The notes: generated by a model from the sequence alone, not told the origin. DNA of 64,000 nucleotides from Adenanthera pavonina (GCA_026686845.1 JAIVEN010000020.1:9761501-9825500), one strand, 5' to 3'; shown: positions 43,840 through 57,221, numbered from the stretch's first letter. Program-made: numbers and translations.

Positions 43840-45639
43840 ATGGCTGGCTTTGGAGAAAGTATCTTACCAGAAGGCAACAACACAAATAGACCACCTGGCT
43901 TCAGTGGAGAACATTATGGGTACTGGAAGATAAGGATGCAAATCTATCTCCAGTCAATTGATCTGGAACTTTGGTCAGTTATTCAGAAGGGAGATTTTGT
44001 CCCAATGGCTCTGGAAGATGATGGAAAATACAGAGAGAAGCCAGAAGCTGAATGTAATGATGAAGATAGAAGAAGAGTCTTGCTGAATTTCAAAGCAAAA
44101 CATTGTCTGGTTAGTGCTTTGAATCAAGATGAATTCTACAGAGTCTCCCAATGCTTCACTGCCAAGGAAATGTGGGACACCCTGCAAATTGCTCATGAAG
44201 GAATAACTGGAGTCAGGGAAAACAAATTAAATACATGCATAGGAGAATATGAAAGTTTCAGAATGACAGAAGGAGAGAGTGTTAAAGAGCTACAGAAAAG
44301 ATTCACCCTCATTGTGAATCAACTGAAGAGCCTGGGAAAGGAGTACACTCAAACAGAGAAAGTCAGAAAGATCCTCAGAGCTCTCCCTCTGGAATGACAA
44401 CTCAAAGTAACAGCAATAGAGGAAGCCAGAGGAGAATCAATGGCTTCTGTCATAACTCTCTTTGGTAGCCTTGAGGAGTATGAAGGAAAACTGAAAGCTC
44501 TCAAGGAAGCTGGACAAGACAGAAAGAAGAAAGGCCTTGCTCTCAAAGGTGCTGAAGAAAAGGAGGAAGAATCTGACGATGGAAAGGAGCTAGATGAAGA
44601 AACTCTGGCTATGATGGTCAAAAAATTTGGAAGATTCTACAGCAAGAAGAGAAACAAGAAAATCTTCAAGAAAGGAGCTGCTGGAGATAGCAAGAGGGAA
44701 GCAAAAGAGCCTGTGACTTGCTATGAGTGCAGAAAGTAAGGACATATCAAATGGGATTGTCCACAATTTCTCAAGAAGCAAGAGAAAGAAAACAAAGCTG
44801 CAGACAAAGGCAAGAAGAAGAAAGCTTACATCTCATCAATATGGGGCAACAGCTCAGATGAAGAAGAAGATGATGAAGATGAAATTGCCAACATCTGTCT
44901 CATGGCACTTGCCTCTGAAGAAGCTGAAATCCCATGCAGCAGTGATCAAGAAGATGAGGTATATGAATCTGAACCTTCCTATTCTGAACTACTGGATGCA
45001 TTTCATGAGCTGCATGATGAGTTTGTTAAGGTTGCTAAAGAACTGAAACTAGTTAAGAAAAAGATTAACAAACTGGAAGCTCAATGCAACATCTCTGAAG
45101 TAGCTTCTTTACCTATTGCTGAATCTGCTTGCTGTAAATCATGCATTGAACTAAAGCAAACTAATGATTATTTAGTAAAAAGCATGTCTAGGCTTACTAA
45201 AGGTAAAGATATGTTGTTTGCTTTAATGGGAAGTCAAAGGATATCATAAGGAAAAGCTGGACTTGGCTATGATCTTTGTGCTGTAAAAGAAAAGATTAGG
45301 AAGAAAAATCAGAATGTGTACATGAGACATTTTGTGCATGCTGACAGCAATAAAAAGAAAGATTATATGTCACATCACATTGAATCATATAATCAACCAA
45401 GGCATGCAAAACAAAAATATTATTTGCATTGTTTTCTTCCTGCTTCTCAATCCAGCAGTCCCTTTACCACCTGTCACTTCTGTAACAAAAAGGGACATAT
45501 TTCCAGCTCATGTGCTTTAAAGAAAAATGGACTTGACAGGAAGGTTAAATGGGTTCCCAAGGGTACATCTGTATCTAGGGAAGAGACCACTGACAGAGGA
45601 GGACCCAAGCAAATTTGGGTACCTAAAAAGAAAACATGA
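43840..45639 (+). pseudogene. gag: Element E gag (three nonsense changes, otherwise one frame)
   Basis: It starts MAGFGESILPEGNNTNRP at the ATG at 43840 and stays in one frame to TGA 45637-45639. Three stops interrupt it: TGA at 44395 (Trp in B), TAA at 44737 (Gln in B, inside the first knuckle) and TAA at 45247 (Gln in B). The fourth cysteine of the first knuckle, missing in B, is kept here (WDCPQ). The final TGA overlaps the pol-frame ATG (ATGA). Confidence 0.93.
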
Positions 45640-48600
45640 ACCTTGTTTTGCAAGTCTGTCTCAAAGCTAGAAAGAGCAATAAATGGTATATGGACAGTGC
45701 CTGCTCAAGTCACATGATCGGTGATAAGGAGAAGTTCATCACCCTTAGAGACAAGAAAGGAGGAAAGGTGACCTTTGGAGGTGATCAGTATGGCAGAATA
45801 GTTGGTATTGGCATTGTGAGCAAAAATCCTGAGACATCCATTGAAGAGGTGCTGTTTGTGATAGGCCTCAACCACAATCTGCTGAGTGTGAGCCAAACAT
45901 GTGACAAAGGAAATTGGGTACTATTTGACTCAAAATTCTGCCTAGTCATCAGAAAAAGTGATCACAAAGTAATCCTCAAAGCTCAAAGGGATGGTAACTG
46001 CTATACTATTGATCTTGATGAACTTCCTCCCTTAGATTCTGTTTGCTTGATTAGTCAGGATAATGATATTGGCTATGGCATAGAAGACTAGCTCATGTTA
46101 ACATGAATCAGCTTTCAAAACTGGTTAAAAACGAGTTAGTCACTGGCCTGCCAAAAATTGCTTTTGAAAAAGACAAAGAATGTGATGCATGCCTAAGAGG
46201 AAAACAAACTAAATCTTCTTTTAAACCCAAAAATGTAGTTACCACAACTAGACTACTAGAACTACTGCATATGGATTAAATTGGTCTATCTAGGGTAAAA
46301 AGCATTGTTGGAAATCTGTATGTGCTTCTCATTGTAGATGATTATTCTAGATTTACATGGACATTGTTTCTTTCCTCTAAAAATGATACCTTTGATGCAT
46401 TTGTAACCTTAGCCAAGAAAGTGCAAAATGAGAAAGGTATTTCCATTGTGTCTATCAGGTCAGATCATGGAGGAGAGTTTGAAAACTCATACTTCCTGGA
46501 GTACTGCAATGAGCATGGAATTGATCACAACTTCTCAGCTCCAAGAACTCCTCAACAGAATGGAGTAGTAGAAAGGAAGAACAGAACCATTGGGAGATGA
46601 CTAGAGCTATGCTGAATGAAAAGGAACTATCTCAAGTGTTTTGGGCTGATGCAGTAAATACAGCAAGCTACATCATAAATAGAGCCTACATCAGACCAAT
46701 CCTTGGAAAGACTCCATACGAGCTGTACAAGGGAAGAAAGCCAAATTTGTCATATCTCCATGTGTTCGGGTGCAAATGCTTCATTCACAATAATGGGAAA
46801 GAAAATCTGGGTAAGTTTGATCCCAAATCCGATGAAGGTATATTTCTAGGTTATTCTAGTAGGAGTAAAGCATATAGAGTTTTTAATAAAAATTTTTCAT
46901 TAGTAGAAGAATCTGTGCATGTAGTATTCATTGAAAATGAAATTGTTTCCAAACATGTCACTAGTAAGGATGATCTTATTCCAAACTTTAAGGATTTAAA
47001 TCTTTCTGATGAAAGTAAAATTGAACCTCCAAAGACATCTGAATCTATTAACATAGAGGAAGATATTCAGGAGAAAGATTTTGAAGAAGAAAATGATGAA
47101 GAAATGTCTCAAGAACTCCCTAGAGCTTGGAGATATCAAATGAATCATCCTGTTAATCAAGTGATAGGGAATGTTCAAGAGAAAGTTAGAACCAAAAAAC
47201 AGCTAAGGGATCAAATGATTAATTGTGCTTTCATCTCACAGATTGAACCTAAATGTACTGAGGAAGCCTTAACTGATGAGTACTAGATTCTAGCTATGCA
47301 GGATGAATTAAATCAGTTTGAAAGAAATCAAGTTTGAGATTTAGTGCCCAGACCTAAAAATCATCTTGTCATTGGCACTAAGTGGGTTTTAGATATAAAC
47401 TTGATGAATCAAGATCAATAATCAGAAATAAAGCTAGACTGGTTGCTAAAGGATATAATCAAGAAGAAGAAATTGATTTTGAAGAAACTTTTGCTCCAGT
47501 AGCTAGATTAGAAGCCATTAGAATTCTATTAGCATATGCATGCATGAAAAATATTGTTATATCAAATGGATGTGAAGAGTACTTTTCTAAATGGATATAT
47601 CATGGAAGAGGTTTATGTAGATCAACCTCCAGGTTTTGAGGATTCTACAAAACCAAACCATGTGTATAAACTGAAGAAAGCCCTTTACGGTTTGAAGCAA
47701 GCCCCTAGAGCATGGTATGAGAGGTTAAGTAATTTTCTAACTGAAAAGGGATTTAACAGAGGAAAAGTAGATACAACTTTATTTACTAAGAAAGAAAATA
47801 AAGATTTACTTATTGTTCAAATCTATGTTGATGATATTATATTTGGTGCTACTAATGAGCCTCTTTGCAAGAATTTTTCTAAGTTAATGCAGGGGGAATT
47901 TGAAATGTCTATGATGGGTGAACTCAATTTCTTCCTTGGATTGCAAATCAGATAGTGCAATGATGGTATCTTCCTCAATCAATCCAAGTATTTGAAGGAA
48001 CTGCTGAAGAAGTTTGGAATGGAAAATGCCAAGCCAATGGGGGCACCTATGGCTACTGCAACCAAACTGGATATGGATGAAAAAGGGAAATTATTTGACA
48101 TAACCCAGTACAGAAGAATGATTGGATCCCTACTGTACCTAACTGCTAGCAGACCTGACATTATGTTTAGTGTCTGTATGTGTGCAAGATTCCAATCATA
48201 TCCCAAAGAAACCCATGCAACTGCTGTGAAGCATATCTTCAGATATCACATTGGAACTTCACAGATGGGTCTTTGGTATCCTAAGGGCAATGGAGAAGAT
48301 CTCAAAGGATACACTGATGCTGACTTTGCAGGATCCAAAACTGACAGAAAAAGTACAAGTGGTACATGTCAGTTTCTTAGAGGATCCTTAGTTTCATGGT
48401 TTAGCAAGAAGCAAAACAGTGTGGCCTTATCCACAGCAGAGGCTGAGTATGTTGCAACTGGAAGCTGTTGTGCCCAAATCATCTGGATGAAACAGCAACT
48501 TGAGGATCTTGAGGTTGAGATAAAGGAAATACCAATCATGTGTGACAACCAAAGTGCCATTAATATCTCAAAGAATCCTGTCATGCATTCAAGGACAAAA

Positions 48601-48774
48601 CATATTGAAGGCAGGCACCACTTCATAAGGGATCATGTTTTAAAAGGAGAGATCAGACTAGAGTACATCTCAACTGATGATCAAGTTACAGATATCTTGA
48701 CAAAGCCTCTATCAAAAGACAGACATTGTAAAATCAGAAGAGAATTAGGTATGGTAAATCCCAATGAACTGTAA
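45636..48774 (+). pseudogene. pol: Element E pol (frameshifts and stops)
   Basis: The ATG at 45636 opens MNLVLQVCLKARKSNKWYMD, overlapping the gag stop. Protease DSACSSHM is intact. A one-base loss near 46068, a TAA near 46278 (in LHMDLIG) and a one-base loss near 46592 break integrase. TAG at 47284, TGA at about 47336, indels near 47393 and 47555 and a stop at 47953 break reverse transcriptase, though YVDDIIFGA (47826-47852) is present. RNase H (TDADFAG, STAEAEYV, CDNQSAINI) is open to TAA 48772-48774. Confidence 0.93.
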
Positions 48775-49772
48775 GTAAATCCGTGTGCAATTCTGTTTTT
48801 AGATTTTCCAACATTAAATTAATTCTAACTTTAGCATCAGAGTACGTTTAATTTAAGTTGCAGGTGCTCCTCATGAGATTCAATGGCAATAAATCTGAAA
48901 AATGGAGCACACCAGAATGGAACAATCAAAAAGTGAAGAAAATGGCAAAAATTCTGAGTTTCTGGATCCATTCTGTAAGTTTTTAAAGTTGAAATTCATA
49001 TATTAATTGTGTGTTAGACGAATTTCCTTGTTAAAATGTGTTTCTGAACAAGTCAGCATGGTCAATATTCGAATTTGGGTACCCAACAGACGAACTTCGG
49101 CCTGTTATAAGTTGGAACAGTTCTCGGTAATGCCTCGAAATTTGTCAGTTGGACCTTGAAAGTTCGAATTTTCAAGAACAAAAATTTTAAAGTTATGTTT
49201 GTCCAACATGATGATCATACTAATGTTTATCTCTTAACATACGAATGTTGGAAAACTTTCACAAGGAAAAGAAATTCGAATTTCTGATCTAAAATTCATC
49301 TGTTGAAACATGCTCTTCTTGTTGAATCTTTGAAAGATGAAGTTTCATGTGCTTAATTCGTCTGTTGTTTGGTGATTTGATTGCTGTTTGATGTTTACAT
49401 TTCAAAATTTGAACTTTGTTGGAACAAAGTTTGTCTATTCATCCTGTGTTACTTGAACTGAGCCTCTGTCAGACGAACTTTCAGAAGAAAATTCGTCTGT
49501 CAGTAAGCTTTGCTGGACGGTTTAACATGTAACTGCCCGAAGTTTGAATTTTGAGCCCTTAAAATTCGTCTGTCAAGCGGTTACTTACGTTAAAATCGAC
49601 AATTTTCCTTTGAACAGACGCAACCCTATTCCTACTCTCTCTGAGTCTGTTCTAATCCTCCATTCAATGCTCTTCAATTCTGACCAAAAACCGTCATTTC
49701 CCACTAATTAAACTTCCTTTCGCATCCTTTAAACCTATTCTTTGCTCCATTCTGCAACATTCATCCGCGAAA
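48775..49772 (+). other. Element E pol-ORF3 spacer
   Basis: It has the same layout as in B. The candidate intron is 48771-48863, the second donor-like GTAAGT is at 48975, and the CAGACGAA/TTCGAA array is present. The hairpin CAGACGAACTTTC/GAAAATTCGTCTG is at 49470-49499, followed by GAACAGACGCAACCC near 49612. Confidence 0.75.
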
Positions 49773-52700
49773 ATGGCAAGAGTAAAGAATCCTGAAGTTG
49801 GGAAAGGAGAGGCATGACCAAAAAGGACTGTAAAATCCCAATATGCCACGAAGGAAGGAGAAAAATCAAAGAGAAAAGTCGAATCCAGCAAGGCAACTCC
49901 CTCCAAACGTCAAAAATCTATGCCCAAGGCTGATTCTAAGAAAATAGGACCTTCCTCACCAAAGAAAGCAGAACCTTCGGTCCCTGTTCCTACTGATGCT
50001 GCTGCTGTTGCTTCCACTTCCTCTTTCAGTACTGAATTTGGAGAATACCAACTTACTACACTACCTTTATGGAGCACTCCTCAGATTTAGGAAGAATATT
50101 CGACCAAGTTTGCCAATAAAAAGGTAATTAAGCCACATTGTGTGAACTTGGAAGAATTTTTAATCTTTAACAACTTTGATGCTGGGATATGGTTGTTGAG
50201 ATATAAGAATTTGTTGGAGATATTAGAGAGATATGATGATGAGGTAGTGAAGTCTTGGTATGCCTCTCTAAAGTACAATAGCAAGAAGAAGAAGTGGGAA
50301 GTCAATCTGAGATCTAGGACCATCTGGCTCACTGATGAGACGTTTAATGAGGTATTGGAAATCCAAGGCAAGATGGGCTCAAGATTGACATCACTGCCTC
50401 TGGATACATGGATGAGGCAGATACTGCTGATGAAGAAAGTGGCCCCTTTCTGAGCTACAAGGAAAGCACAATGCTGAACACTTTGTTCAGAAGAAGAGAA
50501 AATAGGCCAACCATAAATTTACTGAAGCCCACAGACCTCAGTGTTCAAGTGAGAATCCTGCACTACATAGTGTCCAGGATCATATTCAACAAAGGAGGCA
50601 GCTTTAATCTGATAACAAGGGCAGAGGCACATGTCATGGCAGCAATCATGCGTGGAAAGCTGATCAAGATGGGACATATCATACTCCAACGCATGATCAA
50701 GGCAAGGGATCAAAGGAAAGACTCCACACTCCCCTATGCAGCTATCATCTCTAGAATTCTGCAATATGCTAGAATTCAGCATCTTGAGAAGGGGAAGGGG
50801 AAACCCACTGAGATCTTCAAGGAGGAAGAACTGCAAAGAATGGGAATTGAAAAGGATGAAGGAAGATGGGTTGGAAAGGGAGCAGGAAGAACTGAAGATC
50901 TATTCTTTGTTACAGATGCCTCCCTACAGCAAGAAGGCACCTCTGAGGCCCCTGCAAGATCTGTACCTCAGCCTTCTCAGCCAGTTCAATCTCCATCCAA
51001 GCCCACTCACATTCCTTCCACTCCCTCCTCTCGTGCCAAGCCAACCAAAATCACTGAGTTGTATGACAGCCTGTCTACACTCATTCTTAGCATCAGGGAT
51101 GAGCAAAATGCCAAGTTTACTCATCTGCAAGATCAGATTCATCAGTTGGCCACAAACATAAAAGTGGTTGCTAATGCATATGAAGATATCAGAAATGCAA
51201 TTTCTACCACATCAGCTCCACCTCAGCCAGGGTTCTCTGTGCCTGTTCAGTCTCCAACCCCTGAGCCTCCAAGCTCCTTTGAGATAGCCTCTTTTGAGCA
51301 TGATGATGTAGATGGTGCTGAGCCTACTGGTGCAATGAGGACACCAAGTCCTGGTCCACCATTGGACTATGGTTTGGAAGAAGAAGGACCTCGGGAAACA
51401 GGCCCTCATGAGCGTATTCAAGAAGATGCTCAGGATTCAATTCTTTCTGTTAGCAAGGCTGACTTTCCAAGAGGGGGGGTGAATTGGGAAGATTGAAATT
51501 TTTCTGCACAAAGTGAAATGGGTGAAGATATCATAGTATAATGAAAGCAATGAGTAAAACAAAGCAAGTTGATAAATGAGGATAAGGAGAGAAACACTCA
51601 GTGATTTATCCTGGTTCGGTCTATTCTCTTGACCTACGTCCAGTCCCCAAGACACCTCTTGAGATTTATCCACTATACAGCAAGAATTTCAACGGGCTTC
51701 TTGCTAATGCCACAGTACACGAGTATGGTCTGTTTCTGAGCTCTCTCAAACTCTCCTAGCACTTTCTCTATGTGCTTCCCAATCCCCTTGTGAATTCCCC
51801 TCACAAGTAAACCTATCTTCCAGATGAAGAGTAGATTGTTTACAAAGATACAACTCTCTTGAATAGAGTAGATATGAAGATTAAAGTACAGATAATGAAG
51901 TTGAGAGGGTAAAAGCTTTTGAGAAAAAAGATTCAGCAGAAATTCGGTATATACAAGTTTGATTCGTTACCCACAACTTCAAATAATGTTATATTTATAG
52001 ATTTAGGTCTCAAATATCCGTTAGAGACTAAATCTATCCGTTGGGGAAGTTATCCAACGGTTACTCTGAAAAACTATCCGTTTACCAACCGCATTTAATG
52101 TTTCTGACATACTGAAATTCGAATTTCGGTTGGCCAACAGACGAATTTCGAGGGAACCGAAGGTTAAAGCTTCCAACGTAAAAATGCGAAGTTCGTCTGT
52201 CCATAGAGTGAAATTCGAATTTTGAAATTCATAAAACATTTTCACATTGTGACATACGAATTTTCAAGAAGAAAGTTTTTCTGTAAGTTGTGAACAGTGT
52301 TTTCAATTTGCTACAGTACCCTCAAAATTCGAATTTTGGATGCCCAAAATTCGTCTGTCCATTGAACGTTCAAAGAGGCACAGTAGTTCACTTTCTTCGA
52401 AATTTGAATTTTGACAGAGTGAAATTCGTCTGTCAGAGACCAATTTTGAAACTTAATTTCTTCTTGATTTCAGATGAATTTTAACATAGTTTCAGACGAA
52501 TTTCTTTTGTTTTCTCAAGTTGTGTTTTGTCTGAAATTCAAATTTTGAAAGAGTGAAATTCGAATGTCACAGAGAAACTCCTTTGACTTATATGAAAATT
52601 CGAATGTTGCAAGTTCAAAGTTCGTCTGTCAGAGAGCATTTTTCAAACTTAATTTCTTCTTGATTTCAGATGAACTTTAACATAATTTCAGACGAATTTC

Positions 52701-53686
52701 TTTGATTTTCACAAATTGCATTTTGTCTGAAATTCGAATTTTGAAATTGTAAAGTTCGTCTGTCATAAAGAGGCTTCTTTCAGACTTGATAAAAATTCAA
52801 ATTTTGATCAACCAAAATTCATCTGACAGAGAGTCATCTCTTCAGACTTATTCAGTTTTAGCTCGAAATTCGAATTTCCAAAGGCAAAGTTCGAATTTCC
52901 AACTTGACAGTTCAGTTAAAACTTTCAAACTTCGTCTGTTTGTAAGTATTTTTCAAATGTTTCAAGTTTTAACATAAAATCAAAGTTTGAAAACATCTTT
53001 TCTATAAATCAAAATATTTTACCCAATCATACCAACAACTAAGACTCTACAAAAGATCTAATAACAAAAACTCATAAAATCTTCACTTGAAACAGCTTTG
53101 ATCTCCTTTGATATCTTCAATCCAAGCTCTTGAGTGTTGGTTGGAATCATCAAAACTCTTGATTCAACACTTTCCACTCAAGAGTCTGAGCAAGTTGAAA
53201 GACTAGTGGCAGCCATTTCCACGTCTTCAATGCAGGAGGGTGCCAACAATGTAGAAAATAAGCATTGTACCTGTTGTTGATTTTGAAGCTATTGCTCGCA
53301 ATGCTCTCTTGCAAGCTTAGAGAAGAAGGCTTGGGGAAATGTTTCATTCTGATGAACCAGCTCCTCCTTCTCTCGCTGCTTATGGACTTTCAGAGGAACA
53401 GAGAGCTCAATTGGCTCTTTCCAGGCTGGAAATGCAAGAATTACTTGAGGTCTCTGATGATGATGAAGAACCAAGTTCTGAGCCTTCTGCACCTCCTGCA
53501 CCAGAAATCCCATTTGCTCCTGTGCCTCTCAGAGCTATTCCAGTCTCTTAGATCCCTCCTCTGGTTGATTTTGTTGGACTTCCTGATGATGCCAAAAAGG
53601 GGGAGAAGAGGAAGCAAACTGGAAAATCTGCTGCTGAGCCATCTGGGAAGACGTACAGCAAGAATACCAAGCCAAAGAAGAAGTGA
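49773..53686 (+). pseudogene. Element E ORF3 (split by an antisense solo LTR)
   Basis: It starts MARVKNPEVGKGEA at the ATG at 49773. Stops occur near 49816 and 50089, and a one-base loss near 50366. A long clean frame (50408-51447) covers LHYIVSRIIFNKGG, the Pro-rich linker and the coiled coil. An antisense solo LTR interrupts at 51448-53169. The end (VERLVAA-, then the Lys-rich tail) runs to TGA 53684-53686, with TAGs in place of Gln near 53319 and 53550. Confidence 0.9.
51448..53169 (-). mobile_element. Antisense solo copia LTR of the B type inside E ORF3
   Basis: This 1722-bp unit is the reverse complement of the element B LTR (1725 bp). On the plus strand it reads TGTTAGCAAGGC to TTGATTCAACA. 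It is flanked by CTTTC at 51443-51447 and 53170-53174. Its minus-strand TATA box lies at 51992-52000 and its MSA-type site (plus TCCAACGGTTA) at 52053-52063. The apparent reading frame at 51437-51673 is not a gene. Confidence 0.95.
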
Positions 53687-54019
53687 TGGAAGGACTGCTT
53701 AGAACTTAGGCTTCAATCCTCTTGTTGTGCTATATTTTGTTTCAGATGCTGTTTGTTTGATGATTGTACTTTATGTTTTGAAAAAGGTTTTTGAAGTACT
53801 TTTTACTTTAATTGGTTTCTGTAAAGCAACAATTATTGAAACGAATGAATTCCTTGGTTGCAATGATTTGTACTTATCACTTCTTGAATCTCTTCACTGA
53901 TTTGCTATATATGATATCTTTTGAAATATAATGCATATGTTGAGGGGGAGCTTGCTAAAGCAAACACAAGTACTAATCCAGTTTGAAAGTTATTTTGTCA
54001 TCATCAAAAAGGGGGAGAA
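53687..54019 (+). other. Element E 3' untranslated region and polypurine tract
   Basis: The tract AAAAAGGGGGAGAA at 54006-54019 abuts the LTR. ATCATCAAAA just upstream pairs with TTTTAATGAT in the LTR, with one mismatch. Confidence 0.85.
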
Positions 54020-55686
54020 TGTTGAATCTAGAGTTTTAATGATTCCAAACCAACATTCAAGAGCTTAGAATGAATATATTAAATGAGCTCAAAATGTTTC
54101 AAGTGAAGAAGTTCTGAGTAATCTGTGTAAGATTTGTTGTAGGATCATTAGTTATGTTTAAATATGGGTAAAAGACTTTGGTTTGATGAAAAGATGTTTT
54201 AAAAACTTGATTTCATGTTAAATCACGAAATATTTGAAAAATACCCACCAACAGACGAAGTCTGAAAAGTTTACATTGAACTGTCATATTGGAAATTCGA
54301 ACTTTGGCTTTGGAAATTCGAATTTCGAGCTAAAATTGAATAAGTCTGAAGAGATGCTTCTCTGACAGACGAATTTTGATTTTCCAAAATTCAAATTTTC
54401 ATAAGTGTCTGAAAGAAGCTGTTGAGCAACAGACGAACTTTGAGTTTTGAACATTCGAATTTCAGACAAAATGAAACTTATGAAAACTGAAGAAATTCGT
54501 CTGAAACAATGTTAAAGTTCATCTGAAATCAAGATTACATTGAGTTTCAAAGATTGCTCACTGACATAAGAACTTTGAACATGGAAATTCGAATTTCAGA
54601 AGCTAAAGTTGTGAGTCTGTTGAAATGATATGATGACATACGAAGGACAGTGTTTACAAATTCGAATGTTCAAGTTAATCTGAAAAGAGGTCTCTCTGAC
54701 AGACGAACTTCACACTTTTAAAATTCAAATTTCGAAAGAAAATGAACTACTCTGCTTCTTGAGCATGCTACGGACAGACGAATTTTGGGGTTCCAAAATT
54801 CGAATTTCGAGGGCACTGTAGCAAATTGAAAATACTGTTCACACTTAACAGAAAAACTTTCTTCTTGAAAATTCGTATGTCACAACGTGGAAACATTTTC
54901 TAAGTTTCAAAATTTGAATTTCACTTCATGAACAGACGAACTTCAGTATTTCAACGTTGGAAGCTTTAACCTTCGGTTCCTTCAAAATTCGTCTGTTGGC
55001 CAATCAAAATTCGAATTTCAGTATGTGAGAAGCATTAAATACGGTTGGTTAACGGATAGTTTTTCAGAGTAACCGTTGGATAACTTCCCCAACGGGTAGA
55101 TTTTGTCTCTAACGAATAGTTGGGACCTAAATCTATAAATACAACATCATTTGAAGTTGTGGGTAATGAATCAAACTTTGTATATACTGAAATTCTGCCA
55201 AATCTCCTACTCAAAGATTTTTACCCTCTTACTTCAATACTTGTACTTCAACTTTCGTATTCACTCTATTATAGAGTGTTTCATCTTTGTAAACAATCTA
55301 ATCTTCATCTGGAAGATAGATTTTCTTGTGAGGGGATATCACAAGGGATTGGGAAGCACTTTGTGAAAGTGCAGAGAGTGATTGAGTGAGCTCTAGAAAA
55401 CAGAGCATAAGCTGTGTACTGTGGCATTTACAAGAAGCCCGTTGAATTCTTACTAAATAGTAGAAAATCTCAAGTGGTGTCTTGGGGACTGGACGTAGGT
55501 CAAGAGGAGAGACCGAACCAGGATAAATATAAGAGTTTTTCTTCTCTCTATCACTACTCTTTCATTTTACTGCTTTATACTCTATTTTTCTGTCATACCT
55601 TGCTTTCGTCATTATTTTCACTATTGTGCAGAAAATTTTTAATCTTCCCAATTCACCCCCCTCTTGGGAAGTCAGCCTAACTAACA
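54020..55686 (+). repeat. Element E 3' LTR
   Basis: At 1667 bp it carries the MSA-type site TAACCGTTGGA at 55070-55080 (perfect) and the TATA box at 55133-55141. It ends ACTAACA, followed by the TATTC target copy and the rest of D pol. Confidence 0.95.
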
Positions 55687-55691
55687 TATTC

Positions 55692-56225
55692 AAATATCTT
55701 ATTGGAACATCACAGATGGGTCTTTGGTATCCAAAAGGCAATGGAGAAGATCTCAAAGGATACACTGATGCTAACTTTGCAGGATCCAAAACTGACAGAA
55801 AAAGCACAAGTGGAACATGTCAGTTTCTTGGAGGATCCTTGGTCTCATGATTTAGCAAGAAGTAAAACAGTATGGCCTTACCCATGGCAGAAGCTGAATA
55901 TGTTGTTGCTGAAAGCTGTTGTACCCAAGTCATCTAGATGAAACAGCAGCTTGAAGATCTTGAGATTGAGATGAAGGAAATACCAATAAGGTGTGACAAC
56001 CAAAGTGCCATTAACATTATAAAGAATCCTGTCATGCATTCAAGGACAAAGCATATTAAAGTTAGGCACCACTTCATAGAGGATCATGTTTTGAAAGGAG
56101 AAATCAGACTAGAATATATCCCTACAGAAGATCAAGTTGCTGACATTTTGACAAAGCCTCTTTCAGAAGATAGGTATTGCAAAATCAGAAGAGAATTGGG
56201 TATGGTAAATCTCAATAAACTGTAA
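55692..56225 (+). pseudogene. pol: Element D pol, RNase H part
   Basis: The sequence continues from 41977 across element E. It has the YLIGTSQMGLWYPKGNGEDL segment, a TDANFAG motif (Asp to Asn relative to B), STSGTCQFLGGS, a degraded STAEAE region (stops near 55848 and 55864), CDNQSAINI and the end VNLNKL at TAA 56223-56225. The stop overlaps donor-like GTAAGT at 56222. Confidence 0.92.
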
Positions 56226-57221
56226 GTAAATCCTTGTGCAAATCTGTTTTAGAATTTCTGAAATTGATTTAATTCTAACTTTAGCATTGGAGTAAGTTTA
56301 ATTTAAGTTGCAGGTGCTCCTCATAAGTTTCAATGGTAATAAATCTAAAAAATGGAGCACACCAGAATGGAACAGTCAAAAGGTGAAAAAGAAAACAAGA
56401 AATCTGAGTTTCTGGATCCATTCTGTAAGTTTATAAAGTTAAAATTTGCATTTTAGATGTGTATTAGAAGAATTTCCTTGATAAATTGTGTTTTTGAACA
56501 AGTCAGCATGCTTAACATTCGAATTTAGATGCACATCAGATGAACTTCTGCTTGCTTTACATTGTAATAGTTCTCGGTGGTCCTTCAAAATTCGTCTGTT
56601 GGTCTATGAAAATTCAAATTTTCAAAAATAAAGTTCCAATATTATCTTTGTCCAACATGAAGATTGTACGAATTTCCATTTCTCAAAATACGCATGTTGG
56701 AAACTCTTTACAAAATGTTGAAATTTGAATTTCTGATTCAAAATTCATCTGTTGAAACATGCTCACATTATTGAATCTCTGAAAGATGAATTTTCATCAT
56801 TAAAATTCATCTATTGTTTGTTGTATTGATAATTGCTTGCTGCCATTTCTTTGAAATTCAAACTTTGTTGAAACAAAGTTCGTCTGTTCATCTTTTGCTG
56901 TTTGAACTAAGCCTCTGTCAGACGAACTTCTAGGAGAAAATTTGTCTGTCAGTAAGCTTTGCTGAATGGGTTAACTTGTAACTGCTCGAAGTTTGAATTT
57001 TGACCTCTCAAAATTCGTCTGTTCTGCGGTTACACACGTTGATTCCAAAGGTCATCCTCTGAACAGACGCAAACCTATTCATCTCTTTCGTGAGTCTGTT
57101 CAAATTCTCTCTTCAATACCCTTTAATTTTGATCGTAAATCTTCATTTTCCACTAATTAAACTTCTTTTCGTATCCTATAAATACATTCTTTGCATCATT
57201 CTGAATCATTCCTCCACGAAA
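56226..57221 (+). other. Element D pol-ORF3 spacer
   Basis: It has a candidate intron at 56222-56313 and a second donor-like GTAAGT at 56425. The motif array and the hairpin (56919-56948) are present, and GAACAGACGCAAACC lies near 57060. Confidence 0.72.

Larger units (their letters stand above)
41983..55686 (+). mobile_element. Element E: copia element nested in D pol
   Basis: It starts TGTTGAATC and ends CTAACA. The target sites are TCTTC (41978-41982) and TATTC (55687-55691), one base different, consistent with later mutation. It has a 5' LTR (1802 bp), gag, pol, spacer, ORF3, a polypurine tract and a 3' LTR (1667 bp). The 135-bp length difference is a tandem duplication in the 5' LTR. 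Apart from this, the LTRs differ by roughly 3% by eye. An antisense solo LTR sits in ORF3. Confidence 0.95.

Noticed and set aside
55562..55807. Frame joining the E 3' LTR to D RNase H as a fusion gene
   Set aside because: It only reflects the element E insertion border in D pol.
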